In this document: in pieces, positions 36,757-48,622 of the stretch | How positions within the stretch are numbered: position 1 is the stretch's first letter | Layout of the letters: every line of letters begins with the position of its first letter | Assembly (NCBI GenBank): GCA_936432065.2 | Contig: OW386285.2 | Location: 412,626,547-412,690,546, forward strand | From: Rutpela maculata | Taxonomy: Eukaryota > Arthropoda > Insecta > Coleoptera > Cerambycidae | DNA length: 64,000 bases | Reading direction: 5' to 3' | Made by a program: the position numbers and the translations under genes | Notes under the pieces: model-generated | Databases searched by the model: none | Seen by the model: the letters and a program-made list of their open reading frames with translations, nothing else | Told to the model about the DNA's origin: nothing

Positions 36757-36955
36757 GAGGCGATAAAATTTTTTTAGATTTCGCGGCGAGCGAAAATTTT
36801 TTTTTTGGATTTTTAATTTGCACCTTCCCCCCTATGAGGCGATAAAATTTTTTTAGATTCCGAGGCGAACGAAATTTTTTTTTTTGGATTATCATTTGCA
36901 CACCCCCCCCCCCATGAGGCGATAACATTTTTTGTAGATATTAGTGCCCCCCCCC
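36757..36955. repeat. ~79-bp tandem repeat inserted in the LINE B relic
   Basis: About 2.5 copies, each starting AGGCGATAA(A/C)ATTTTTT and ending with a C run and ATG (at about 36757, 36837 and 36915). The units contain GCGAACGAAATTTTT / GCGAGCGAAAATTTT. They interrupt the LINE reading after LKKFKN and before LPKGISS. Confidence 0.8.
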
Positions 36956-38505
36956 AGGTAACCTTTCTGGATCCGCCCTTGCCTAAAGGAATCTCATCTT
37001 TTCTACTAAGAGACTGCGCCATTATTCTCTCTTTACCGCTGACTACCATCTTTAATCTAGCTCTTCAAACAGAGACATTTCCTCAAATTAGGTCAAAAAT
37101 TTGTCCTATATACAAAAAAGGTGACAAGAATGCAATTGAGAACTATAGACCTATAACTAACCTCTGTAACTTTGGCAAGCTCTTATATGATATCTCATCT
37201 TTTTATATGAAATCTCAAATATCAGTTCATCAGCATGATTTTTTAACTGGTAGATCAACAACCACTAATCTTGTAAGTATTATCAATTATCTTGCTACAT
37301 CATTTGATCAAGGTGGTCAGGTTGATGTAATTTATACTGGCCCCTCCAAAGCTTTTGATAGGCTAGATGGTATCTTATTGAAAAAATTATCAATCTTTGG
37401 ACTAACCACGCACGTTATCAATTTATTCTGTTCATATCTGTCTAATAGGCTATTAAATGTACATTGTCGTGGTTTCACATCTGTTCAAGTGTCGGCAAGA
37501 TCGGGAGTACCACAGGGTTCCTACTTTTAATATTATTCATTAATGATATTTGTCAGGACATTGAGACATCCATGTTCTCCTATATGCCGATGACCTCAAG
37601 CTTTTTACCTCGATTAAGTCAATAAGCGATTATGACAAATTACAGCAAGATCTCACAAAAATTGGTGTAATACTAATAAGTTACAGTTAAATATATCGAA
37701 ACCTAATGTCATGACCTTCACAAGGAAAACTAATTCAATAACTTTTTCGTATAATATCGGTAGTGAAGCCATTACCAGATGTTACGAATTCAAGGACTTG
37801 GGTGTTATCTTTGATTCTACACTAACTTTTATTCCTTATCTTAATTACATTATAGCTGATTCCAATAACAATTTGGGTTTTATTATGAGAAACTCAAGGC
37901 ACTTTGAAGATGTTTCAACAATTACTTTGCTGTTTAATGCCTTTGTCAGATCTAAACTAGAATACGCTTCAGTTGTCTGGAGCCCAAACTATGAAACTCA
38001 TATTTCTAACTTAGAAAAAGTTCAGAGGAAGCATGCTAAATACCTTTCTTATAAGTCTGATGGTGTTTGTTCAGCTGTTGGTACACTGCAATCTGAATTG
38101 TTGGCTAGATTTAACTTAAATGAACTAGCGCTACAACAAGCATACTTTGTTGTAGGTACATAAACTTTTAACCAACAAAATTGACTGTCCTGAGCTATTA
38201 CCTGAAATTTACTTCAATATACCATTTTCAAACTCGATCGTATGATCGTATTCTTTATTTTATTTACCGACTGCTCGTACTAAGTTATTAAAATTCTCAT
38301 CTATTTATTCTATGTGCTCACAGTTTACCCAATATCAGGCGGATTTAGATCTTTTTAACTATAGTATTTGTAATATTAGGAAATGCATTTTAGGTAATTA
38401 AGTTATATAATAGGATTGTATTTGAGATTGTCTTTATATGTATAGAGATATATTGTTGTTTTTATCATTTGTATCTTCCTGTCCTTTAATTGGATCTTTC
38501 TGTCT

Positions 38506-38801
38506 GGAGCTCAATTCTCGAGCTTAATCGAATAGATTCGTGCACGAATTAATTCGAAGCATGTAGTCGCACGGTTTCTTATTCTTGACCAACCTTCGAA
38601 ACAGAGTATTCGAGTAGTCCCGTGAAACACTTGGCAATAATGTAATCGGCTGCGTTTTTTTTTGCAAAGTACCGCTCGATGTATTCTATCGAGATTTGTT
38701 CGCATTCGAACGTCATTCGATCACCCGAGAATGCACTTTCATCGAATGACGTTACTTTTCGATCGACCTTGTACTATTCGATGAGTCGAGAATTGAGCTC
38801 C
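38506..38801. mobile_element. 296-bp MITE in the LINE B 3' UTR
   Basis: The terminal repeats GGAGCTCAATTCTCGA (38506) and its inverse TCGAGAATTGAGCTCC (to 38801) match over about 16 bp and then loosely through ATCGAATAG. The interior is rich in TCGA/TTCGA motifs, unlike the surrounding LINE sequence. No clear target duplication is readable. Confidence 0.75.
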
Positions 38802-39039
38802 TGGGCAGTTGTACCTCAAAAATAAATAAAATAAAATGTGGCACCTACCGACTGATAAAAAATGTATTCAGACTCAAAAACGAGAAGTGGGTTGATTTAT
38901 TTGCTAGCAGGTGTATATAGAGGATAATTCTTAGACGCTAAAATCTACAAGACAAGCAAGTTGACCTTAATATTTTGAAGCAAGTGAGTCTTGCTGCAGA
39001 AACTGGCAAAATATGCAGTCAGTAGTCAATGCTTATCAT

Positions 39040-40860
39040 CGAAATATTAGTCGAGGAAATATAACACAAAAATAGCCCCAACCTTCATTTTTTTTTGCAG
39101 TAAGTCGGATTGAGATGGGGTTTTTTGCATTCGCTTCGTTAACTCGTCTAGAAACTTTGTGCCATATTTTGGTCTTGTACTTTTTTAAAATTGCATTGCT
39201 GCATCGAAAAGTGCATTCTTATAAGTGCATATTTTCAACTGATGAAGAAAAAATTCCCGAATCATACGAATTTCAGTACCCGGTGTTTTGAGTCCCTGGA
39301 CCTGAATGTGATGTCCAAATGAGCCCCCTGTGCACCTGGAGGTCAGGACGCCACCAGGAACGTCACCACCTGGAGTTCCCTGTAAACTCATGGAAAATCG
39401 ATCGAAACTCGTTACCCGGGGGTTTTTCGGGTCGCTCTTCCCGAATCTGACATCGCCAACCTCCTCTGGAGGCCCTGATGTGCGCGACCTGGCTAATAAC
39501 GTCATCTCCTGGAGTTTTACTGAAATTACTTATCAAATCGATCGAAACTCGTTACCCGGGGGTTTTTCGGGTCGCTCTTCCCGAATCTGACAACGGCAAC
39601 CTCCTCCAGAGGACTTGGTGCGCAAGACCTGGCTATTACGTCATCTCCTGGAGTTTTACTGAAATTACTTATCAAATCGATCGAAACTCGTTACCCGGGG
39701 GTTTTTCGGGTCGCTCGTCCCGAATCTGACATTGGCAACCTCTTAATTTATACAAAATGGGCATGTCCTCTCTTTCTCAATGAACTTACTTTATCACCAG
39801 AGTTAGAATAGTCGATTCAATTGAAACTATTCGAGGTATGGGTACAAATATATGCAGGCACAATTTCAAAAATATCTGAAGTTCATATTTCTTTTTACAA
39901 ATACATTGTTATACAAGTAATCAAAAAAACTTTTCTTAATTTTACAGTTTATTCTAAATCTCATCAAAAATAAAATTAATATTTTTAGTAGATAAAATAA
40001 ATATCTTTATAAAGTTTGTTGAATATTTATCATAATAAACACTATATATAATTTATATACAAATGAACTGATAAATTATATACCGGTATACTTAACGACG
40101 CAACAAAGTTAAACCAACGGAATTTTGGAATTTCGTACAAAGAAGGCGCCAATTTGAAATTTAAACTAGTTTTACTTCTATCAAATAATAAATTTTTGTA
40201 ATAAAAATAATTATTTTTATTTTGAATTAATAATTATTTATAATTTGTTGCGTCATAGATATTTACGTCGAAATGATGAAAAAGGTTGCAGTGGAAAACT
40301 TGTTCTACCATAATAATATATTAACTAGCATTCATTAAAGCAATGTTAGAAAGTTTGACGACAAAATTTCAGCAAAACTCAAGAAGATGACGTTATTAGC
40401 CAGGTCGCGCGCACCAGGTCCTCCAGAGGAGGTTGTCGATGTCAGATTCGGGACGAGCGACACGAAAAACCCCCGGGTAACGAATTTCGATCGAATTTCC
40501 ATGAGTTTACAGGGAACTCCAGGTGATGACGTTCCTGGTGCCGTCCTGACCTCCAGGTGCACATGGGGCTCATTTGGACATCACATTCAGATCCAGCGAG
40601 TCAAAAACCACCGGGTACTGAAATTCGTATGATCCGGGAGTTTTTTTCTGGAAGGTATGAATTTTTTCTTCATCACTTGAAAACTTATAAGAATGCACTT
40701 TTCGAAGCAGCAATGCAATTTCAAAAAAGTACAAGACCAAAATATGACACAAAGTTTCTAGACAAGTTAACGAAGCGAATGCAAAAAACCCCATCTCAAT
40801 CCGACTTACTGCAAAAAAAATTGAAGGTTGACTGCTATATTTCCTGGCCTATATTAGTTT
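39040..40860. mobile_element. 1.8-kb foldback with long inverted arms and an asymmetric ~135-bp tandem expansion
   Basis: The left arm (from about 39040) and right arm (to about 40860) match for at least 450 bp in inverse orientation. Blocks include AACCTTCA..TTTTTTTGCAG, AAGTCGGATTGAGATGGGG, CGCTTCGTTAACT(T/C)GTC, CATTTGGACATCACATTCAG-type, ACCTGGAGGTCAGGACG and CGTTACCCGGGGGTTTTTCG. In the left arm the unit containing CGATCGAAACTCGTTACC and CCTGGAGTTTTACTGAAAT is present three times (about 39398, 39536 and 39677); the right arm has it once. Open frames across the arms are by-products of this G+C-richer sequence. No transposase. Confidence 0.88.
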
Positions 40861-41396
40861 CTTTGTTGCATAACTAGAATATTAAATTACTAATAAACAT
40901 TCGCCTCGCTTTCAAACCGCTCCAGGTGAATGCTGAGTCAGACTACTAATGTATAATCATTAGGTAAAATGTACAGCAGCAGAAATTACACAAATTACTT
41001 CACAAACTAGGATCCGGTAAATGGTAGATTCACCACGCTAAACGTGCTTTACGTATGGTGGTAGTTATGTTGGACGATTAGCCGGCCTTTCTCATGTGGT
41101 GTTTGTTCCGTGCTCGCAGAAGGCAAACAGCTACATGCGTATTGATGCAGACCGAACATTTTTGTTAGTTTGATTTTTTGAATGACATTAATCATCGATC
41201 AATACTCTCACCGTGTTGAATATTAGACCACAGCCTGTCGTAGGAATTTGTAGGTAAAATATTTTCCATCACTATACAAATTTTCTTAAAAAAGCCACAA
41301 AAGCCGTTTCATAAGAATAATTTCAAAATCGAATATTTTACTAATACTAACATAGCATTTTAAACAATTAAAATTAAAGATGTAATTTCTGAAAAA
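40861..41396. other. Non-coding spacer
   Basis: Mostly A+T-rich; nothing supportable. Confidence 0.45.
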
Positions 41397-43985
41397 TAAA
41401 AGTTGGTATAATGCCGAGCTAAGGGATATGTGAAAATTCCAAATTTTTTTCACTGTTTAAAAAACAACATCCAATCTGACAGACATGGGTGATGAAGTGA
41501 AAGAATACAGACGGATCTATAGGAGGAAAATTAAATATCACAAAAAAAATGTCAACGAGTCTTACATTTCTCATAGTACAAATATGGCAAAAGCATCCTG
41601 GGATATATTCAATGCTAAACGTGTAAATAAAAAAAAATGTAACAATCTGTTAAAAATATGTAAAAATAATTCCGTCTCACCGTTAACTTACATAATTAAT
41701 CTATGCTTTGTAAATGGAATTTTTCCTGACAACTTAAAAACCGCTGCCCAAGGAATCACTACTTCCACATCCAGATTTTTTATCCAAGTCACTCACAACG
41801 AAAAAATTTCGTATGTGGAAATAATTGTTTATGGAACTTTAATAATATAATATTTGAAATCCTCTACCCCAAAAACCCATAAAACGATACCCCACATCGG
41901 TAGCGGGGTGGGGGTGGTGATAGGGGGTGGTAGTGGGGGTAGATGAAGTAAAAAACATTTTGAGGTTTCTGGTTCTTGTACACACACTAAATCACAAATT
42001 TTTTTATCCCCTTTAATAAGGGGGGATGGGGTGATAATGGGGGTGGCTAATGCCAAATTTTTTTTTGAGACCTTAGCTTCTCTTGTATATACTAAATACC
42101 AATTCTATGGACTCTTACCTGCTTGATTTACCTATTTTCCACAAATTTACCCCAATTTACCATCCAACCCTTCGACGGAACAAGATAAAAATATAATCTA
42201 GTTCTAGATCTCGTTAAAGTACATATGTGTACCAAATTTCAAGTCAATATCTCAAACGGTTCCAGAGTAAACGTGCGCACAAAAAAAAGTTACAGACAGA
42301 CTTACCGACAGACAGACCGACAGACAGACCGACAGACAGAATTTTTTTTTTTTCTCTCAAACTTAAAATCTCGACGTTTCGTGACATTCTAAGCCTATCT
42401 GAACAATAAAAATTTTAAAAAAATTTTTTGTCGTTACTATACTTCCACTGGATGTGGAAGTAAAATTAGTAAAGTTAATCCACTATCTAAAAAAGGAGAG
42501 AAAAACTCATAGCTACCGTGCGATTAGCATAATTTCAAGTCGAAGGTTATAGAACTTGCATTTTTAGAACAGTTAAGTGGATTCTTTCCTAAAAATAACC
42601 TGTCAGTTCAGCACGGTTTCCTAAAAAGTAGAAATGTTGACACTGCATTAGTAAACTTTCACAGCTAAGTAGTAGACACCTTAGATAAACGATTATATGC
42701 TTTGGGTCTTATTATAGATTTTTCACGAACGTTTGACTGTGTAGATTATGACTTACTTATTGCCAAGTTGTTTAGATATGGTATTGGTCCTGCTTTAGAT
42801 TTTGTATCCAGCTATATTAAAAACGGCGCGCAAGCATTCTATTTCAATGGAATAAAGAGCAATAAATGTCTAATAAATGCCGGTGTACCACAAGGCTCCA
42901 TGCTGGGGCCATTTACTTACCTTGTCTCTGTCAACGATCTTGCGTTATACACTCAAAGCAAATACAATGTTTGTAATGCTTGTTACGCTGATGATACTAA
43001 CTTTTTAGTTGTTCAAAAAAGCCCTGACGCAATAAAAAATATATCGAAAAATCTATACAGAGACGTTATAATTTGGTCAGAAAAAAACCGGCTTACACAT
43101 AATAAACAAAAAACAACTACTGTATCATCTAGGTACAACATCGAGCAAAAAGCTAACGACGAATTTTTAGTAACAGATTCTGCTAAAATCTTGGGTGTCA
43201 TGTTCGACCGAAATTTGACGTGGGCTGCTCACATAGATAGTTTGTGTGTGAAGCTCGGTAAAGGTTGTTACGGTATGCGCAACTTAAAAAATCACTACGG
43301 TAAAGATTCATTATTGACATTTTATTACGCTAACATACATTCCCATCTACGGTATGGAATTATGCTGTGGGGATTGAGTACTACCTATGTTCGTAGGGCA
43401 TTTATTCTTCAAAGGTGTGTCATTAGGATTATGGAGAGTTTACATCCCCGAGAATCGTGCAGAAAATCCTTTGAAGCCTTAAAAATACTAACTCTGCCTA
43501 GTATATATATATATTTATGAAATATGTTGTTATGTTTCTAAAAACAAATCAACTTTTCTTACAAACCAAACACACCACAATTATCAAACAAGATTTAAAG
43601 ATTAGCTAATTCCTCGTCAGAATAGAACAGCAATATATCAAAAAAGTGTGTTTTACAACGGATGTAAAATTTATATTCATTTGCCCATTGATTTGAAAAA
43701 TCGTAAAAGCCTATTTGCTTTTAAAGAGGATAAAAAATCTATTAATTGAAAAGTGCTTGTATGGTCTTAACAAATTTTACTCAGTCACTGTGTTTATTTA
43801 TTTATTGTGTGTTTATGTACTTTTGTAGTTTGTTATTATGTACGTGTTATCTCTTATACAATTTTATATTATTATTTGAATTGTATTATGCTTATGTATA
43901 TTAGCTCAGTTTTTTAACACACTCCTGATTTACTTGTATGGTTATCAATTAATTGTACTTGTGATTGGGAAATAAAGGTTATTTT
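41397..43985 (+). pseudogene. LINE ORF2 relic (LINE C) interrupted by an ACTTCCAC element
   Basis: A third non-LTR family, CR1/Jockey-like. The pre-RT linker KSWYNAELRDM starts at about 41400, and YRRIYRRKIKYHKKNVNESY and STNMAKASWDIFNAKR follow. RT begins with LCFVNGIFPDNLK, is cut at 41736 by a 726-bp ACTTCCAC element, and resumes at 42463 as KISKVNPLSKKGEKNS. Then HGFLKSRNVDTALVNF, ALGLIIDFSRTFDCVDYDLL (motif A), NAGVPQGSMLGP (motif B), CYADDTNFL (motif C, catalytic YADD intact) and AKILGVMFDRNLTWAAHI are open to 43517. After a frameshift, the C-terminal CKIYIHLPIDLKNRKSLFAF is readable near 43670-43730. In-frame stops occur after the junction (about 42510-42530 and 42665). The 3' end with AATAAAGG is near 43980. 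Confidence 0.9.
41736..42461 (-). mobile_element. ACTTCCAC-family element, copy 10 (full length), inside LINE C
   Basis: An inverse-orientation full copy (726 bp), from AAAACCGCTGCCCAAGGAATC to the hairpin end ACTTCCACTGGATGTGGAAG. Removing it restores a continuous LINE frame (..PDNLK | KISKV..), so the host sequence before insertion is known: a short A/T-run (TTTT on the element's plus strand). Microsatellite: GACAGACAGACCGACAGAC. Confidence 0.92.
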
Positions 43986-44165
43986 TATAATGGTTATTCA
44001 AATAATACCATGTAGCGAGCAATTTAAATTAAAATGAATAATTTTTTGCAAATCGAAATTACAAAAAACGTATCAAGTACCCTTGATTTAGCCTAGTTAC
44101 AACAAGTATTGCAAATAGAAACTATTTTAGTTTTTCAGTGATATATTTTAACGAAATATCTTCTA
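43986..44165. other. Short non-coding spacer
   Basis: A+T-rich, nothing recognised. Confidence 0.4.
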
Positions 44166-44612
44166 GAAAAAACCACTGCCTAAGGAATCATTACTTCCAC
44201 ATCCAGATTTCCTATCTAGTCTTTTACAACGAAAAAAATGTTGATACTATATTTAAATTCAACTAAGTGAAAATAATTTTTCATAGAACTCTAATAATAT
44301 AATATTTGAAATCATCTACTACAAATACCCATAAAACGATGATCATGTGGCATATCGTGGGGGGGGGGGGCGGGTTTAATACTCAAAAAAATACATTAAT
44401 CCCAATTTTATGGACACTTATTTGCTTGCTTTACCTATTTACCTCCCATTTACCCCCAATTAACGGAATAAGGTCGGTATATAATCTAGTTATCGTTATA
44501 ATACGTAGGTGAGTACCAAATTTCAATCATTTCAATATTATAAACAATTCCAGAGTAATCGTGCGCACAAAAAAGTTCCAGACAGACTGACAGACAGCCA
44601 TTTTTTTCGCTC
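44166..44612 (-). mobile_element. ACTTCCAC-family element, copy 11 (5' end missing)
   Basis: It starts with AAAACCACTGCCTAAGGAATC and runs through an expanded G run (about 44360) to the GACAGACTGACAGACAG microsatellite. The hairpin end is absent. Diverged. Confidence 0.78.
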
Positions 44613-45227
44613 AATCTTATCTGAAACACTGCCACACAAAAAAAAGTTCAGACCCAGAAACTAGACCTTCTTTATGTATTTTGATATTTCAATTAAACCA
44701 TTTTATTTAGTTTTTAAAATTCATTTTTCTCAATATTTAACATATTGTTTTAATTTGTTTTTTTTTGACAAATCTCATTATGTTTAATTTCTGCTTATTC
44801 CATGTGTTAAATTTATGTGTGTCTAGATTCTCAAAGTTTTTATGAAATTTCGAATTTGGTATAATAATATAATGATGAGTGTCCTCAGCGCTTTCATCAA
44901 ACATGAAAATGGTTTTGAAATGAAAGCATAAATGTTTCCTATTTCTTTGAATCGTTGTTTGTTTTTGCGACCAGGACACCTCCACGTGGTGAAGGCGGGC
45001 AACATAATTATTCTGGAGAAGTTTCTGGTTAATCATATGAAGCCTTCATGGCAAAAACAGGTAAGGAGATTACGATGCAGAGTTTCGGAAGTCCACTATC
45101 GGCGACTGGTCAGGGTGAGCAAGTGGGCCCGCAGGCGTCGTCATCATGAGACCGCAGCTCTTCAGTAGTGGGTGGCTTGGCTACTGTTGAGTAAATGCTA
45201 CAAGTTTACCAATTTTAAAGATTTTTA
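44613..45227. other. Unresolved stretch with open frames on both strands
   Basis: Open readings at 44737-45036 (minus) and 44932-45168 (plus) overlap. The plus-strand one ends in an Arg-rich, G+C-richer segment (about 45060-45170, AAGTGGGCCCGCAGGCGTCG) that stands out from its surroundings and could be the tail of a retroelement. Neither product is recognised. Confidence 0.35.
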
Positions 45228-46137
45228 CACTCAAAGAAAATGATAGGTAAATTCAACCAAAAAGAGCATATGAAATCGCGCCTATCTAGTTTCATAGTTA
45301 AATCAATCAGAAAAGAATAGTCATACAACTTTATTTGTTTTCGTAAACAAATAGTAGTTTAATAATCATATCTTCTTGTAACAAATTAAATAGTACAATG
45401 ACATTTTTTTATGTTCACTAACCATTTTCAATTTGGTCTACAATTAAATAGTACAATGACTTTGTTTTTTGTTCACCAACTAATTCTTAGGTTGATCTAC
45501 ACTTTATTGTATGATGAAGTTTTTTTTGGTTAGCCAAAATCTCAGTATTGAGACATCAGACCATCCAAACCAAAGATTAGAGATCGTTTATAAGATCCAT
45601 CCAAATATATCAATGATCCCTGAGAGAATTTGAACATTGCAATCATGTTATTAATTTTCTATAAATGCATAAGGGTATAAGATAATGCATAATTGATTAT
45701 TGTCAGTGATTTGTATGTGGCGTCATCTGGGAATAATTTCTGTAATAGACTACGTGGTAAGCAAGCAAATTTTATGATAATTCTTTTAGAACTTCTAGAA
45801 GACGACAATAATATTGGTTTGTCTACCAAGTACAATAATACAACGAGCTAATACTGGGTTAGAATTACAATTCGATAATAGTTAAAAATAAATTATACTA
45901 TTATCTAGTTTAATTTGACAGAATTCAACAAAATAATAGTCAGACGAACAAAATAATAGTCTTATTCATCTATTTTTTAAGTTAATGTTTGTTTTGTTGT
46001 ACGATAACTTTTTATTAATTAAAATAACAATCACTTCTTTAAAAATACCATCAATATAGTTTGGTTTAACAAAATTAACGATATTGTTAGTTAACCATTG
46101 TTTTTTGTTGAATTTACCCATACTATTTCTTTGAGTG
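45228..46137. mobile_element. 910-bp TA-flanked MITE with internal ~56-bp tandem repeat
   Basis: The ends CACTCAAAGAAA (45228) and TTTCTTTGAGTG (to 46137) are exact inverses. The similarity continues imperfectly through GGTAAATTCAAC. TA lies directly outside both ends (45226-45227 and 46138-46139). Inside, AAATAGTACAATGAC(A/T)TT and GTTCAC(T/C)AAC repeat at about 45388 and 45444, with a diverged third unit. No transposase. Confidence 0.8.
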
Positions 46138-47759
46138 TAGAATTGATGCTGAATCTACGACAGATCAGCATCCATCCATCCATGTAATAGAATGAAAGAA
46201 AAGCCTAGGCCGGGAAAGTAACATTCCCGTCCTGTTTTGTTGGTCGTTGCTTGGCAACGGATCTTTTCCGGTGTGCTTTCTGATAGTTTCTTAGCAACGG
46301 ACTAAAATACTGGAATTGTGCATTTTTCGATCTGAAATAGCGCCGAAAATGTAGACATTGCCGATCGATTTCAGAAAAATATTATTTGGGTTAAGCAAAT
46401 CACAACTTACATACTTTTTTATTTAATATGAAATGACCTACTTTCTGTATCAATCTGGTCTGGGCCTTAATCTGGTCACGCTAATTAAATTAAAAATTGA
46501 AAGTACATACATTAAGAGTACTTTTTTGGTTAGAATATTTTTTTCCATAATATGAACGAAAATTCAGGAAAAAAACTCTGATCCGCCATAAAGTAGCCTT
46601 TTAATCAGTAGGCCATTCCAATAATTTTATTGATATGCAATTAGAAAACTGTTAACGGTAAACATTAGATGAATGGAAAAACGAAAACCGTGACAAAACA
46701 TAAAAGTAAAGTAAAATGCAAATGCCCCTTATCCACTAAATATATAATAGATTTATCTAAATACACGTTTATGTTAAAATAGCACTATCTCTTATGTAAA
46801 TAGAGTATTATCTATAACAATTAATTATGGAAGCGGAGACCCTGGCTAGCCCTTTCACGTAGAGGGCTTGTTAGTAAATTAATTGTCTTTTATGCAGTAT
46901 AAACAGGTGATTTATACACCCTATAAAATAGTTTAAAATTTCTGAACATAGATTCCCGTAGGGTTGGACCCTGAATGAATCAACGGAACGGAGAAAGAAT
47001 TTTAGAACATTTCCGTTTGTCGCCTTAGAATTTTAAAGGTAATTTTTGTCCATTTGCATAATTTTCAACACCAAATTCATGTTAGAAGTATTGTATTATA
47101 TTCTGTTAGAAGTATATTACATAATGAACGCTTAACAACTGTTTTTTTAGTTGTTTATTATTAGAATATTATTTAGCAAATAAAAATCTTTTTCAAATTC
47201 AAAACAATACTTTAGAACACACAGAAAATCAATCAATATAACTACTCCGTTGAATAATACCAAGAGGCATTGAATTACACAATGCAATTCCGAGCATTTT
47301 TAAGCTAAAAAAAAAGATTTATAGATCATTAGAAATAAGTCAGTTCCGCATTCCGTCATAATAATAATGAAAACAATGAATACAACAGATTTCAAATGAA
47401 TTTAATTAATTCGTTTGTGAAATATTCCCCCCAAAATACCACTCGTGCATTTAAATTCTATCTAAAATTTGTTCTTGGGTTAAGTTGTCATAATTCGTGT
47501 AAATTGACAGTTTATTATTGAAGATTAACCAGATAATAAAATGTCAATTTACAACTCAACTAAACTCTCTTTATTTGACAACCTTACATAGTTTGTGTAT
47601 ATTTGTGGCAAATCAAAAAAAAATGTAATATAAAGTTGTTTAAAGTTATAAAAAATATAAATAACTTAAAACAGAAGGACAGATAGATAACACGTCGTTA
47701 AATAAATAAATTCAGCAAACGTGTAAAACAATGAAAAATTGAAAAATGTTTAGTTATCT
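46138..47759. other. Mostly A+T-rich stretch with no supported gene
   Basis: The segment 46190-46380 is less A+T-rich and contains the palindromic GTTGCTTGGCAAC (about 46255), which fits an RFX X-box-like consensus, plus a related GTTTCTTAGCAAC about 40 bp on. No exon is attached. The rest shows nothing supportable. Confidence 0.4.
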
Positions 47760-48622
47760 TGGTGCTAAGGCTTTCGCGGAGCTGATGATCTGGCTGCTGG
47801 GGTCTTCTTCTGCGTCGACTTCGTTGAGCGCTTGACGTTTCGACCATCTTGTTGTCTTCTTCTGAAGCAAAGTGAGCTCTGGTGGACTGAGCTCCTCTAT
47901 ATATACAAGTTATCAGGAGGCGTTGTTGTGTATATCATTGCTCATGCGGAACATTGACTTCCATCTTATTGAGTAATTGTAGTCCGGTGTCACGATTATA
48001 GTTATTCAGATATTTATTTACTTCAAGGGCTTCTCTGTATCTTCTTGGCCAATAATTATTGGTGTTGGCAATTTCTTTGTCTTTTCCAATTTAAGCAAAT
48101 GGTCAGTTTCTTCTGAGTATTTGGTAACTGCTGGTTTTGTAGAATTTCCCTTTTGTATGGCTAATGTGTTCTGTGAGAAATAAATTCGAGGGGGGAGGTC
48201 TGCCACGGGCAGACTTAAAAACTAGATGGATTGGAAAGATGTAAAGTTGAGGAAAGATAAGGGTAAGGGTATGGGTAAGTTATCGTAGAAGGAAGTGTGA
48301 CTAGGGGAGCTGCCGAAAGATAGGCAACGCCTGGTATGGTAGGGGGTGTCTTATATCGAAAAGTATGGCATTATGCTGTCTGATTCGGGTAATGTTGCGG
48401 GTAAGCGGGCTACCGTCCAGTTTAAACTGGTAGAATTTTTGCGAAGTTTCTTGGACGTAGTCCGCTAGTGGGGTTATATGCCATATAATGAAAGTGTCGT
48501 CCACAGATCGTAAGGAAAACATTTTGAATTTAATTGGTAGTTGTCCAGGGCGTATATTTCGAATGCTTTCATGAATAAGCTGGCGAGAACTGGTGATAAA
48601 GGTAAACCCATTGCTGCTCCAT
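47760..48622 (-). pseudogene. Second Penelope-like element relic, internally deleted
   Basis: Minus-strand reading from about 48622 gives GLPLSPVLASLFMKAFEIYA, part of the Penelope RT palm. After a frameshift come SLRSVDDTFIIWHITPLADY (catalytic box SVDD where PLEs usually have YVDD) and KFYQFKLDG, to about 48301. Between about 48300 and 48200 the rest of RT and the start of the nuclease are missing. From 48200, frameshifted nuclease pieces are readable: an ISHTKG/AVTKYSEETDH equivalent, PRRYREALEVNKYLNN and RDTGLQLLNKMEVNVP. These correspond to the 19.2-kb copy's NRDTGLQLHDMEINVP. The 3' flank is shared with that copy. It is dead, but useful for linking the two relics. Confidence 0.82.

Larger units (their letters stand above)
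36255..38845 (+). pseudogene. Jockey-like LINE ORF2 relic (LINE B) with internal insertions
   Basis: A non-LTR retrotransposon relic of a different family from LINE A. The pre-RT linker is at 36270-36756 (NPTCFWPFFNNMRNSS, then ANAFASYFQSAF-like NAFASYFQSAF). After a 200-bp repeat insert (36757-36955), RT resumes at 36979 with PLTTIFNLALQTETFP, ICPIYKKGDKNAIENYRPIT, HQHDFLTGRSTTTNL, DVIYTGPSKAFDRLD (motif A; the usual Asp-Phe is Gly-Pro here) and ARSGVPQGS (motif B). A frameshift follows; the catalytic box YADD is intact at 37583-37594 in the +1 frame. The thumb and C-terminus (FKDLGVIFDSTLTF, YASVVWSPNYETHI) run to 38163 and continue after another shift to about 38400. The 3' UTR, interrupted by a MITE, ends in an A-rich AAATAAATAAAATAAAA tail at about 38840. 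The endonuclease is missing. Confidence 0.9.

Noticed and set aside
36668..37049. Two minus-strand frames opposite LINE B
   Set aside because: They cross the C/T-run tandem repeat and lie antisense to a clear RT reading; shadows.
39185..40877. Several 75-106-codon frames in the 39-41 kb foldback
   Set aside because: They occur on both strands of the inverted arms and repeat with the tandem unit. The residues follow the repeat, with no recognisable domain.
44737..45168. A gene in the overlapping open frames near 45 kb
   Set aside because: Two overlapping frames on opposite strands, neither with motifs; described only as unresolved.
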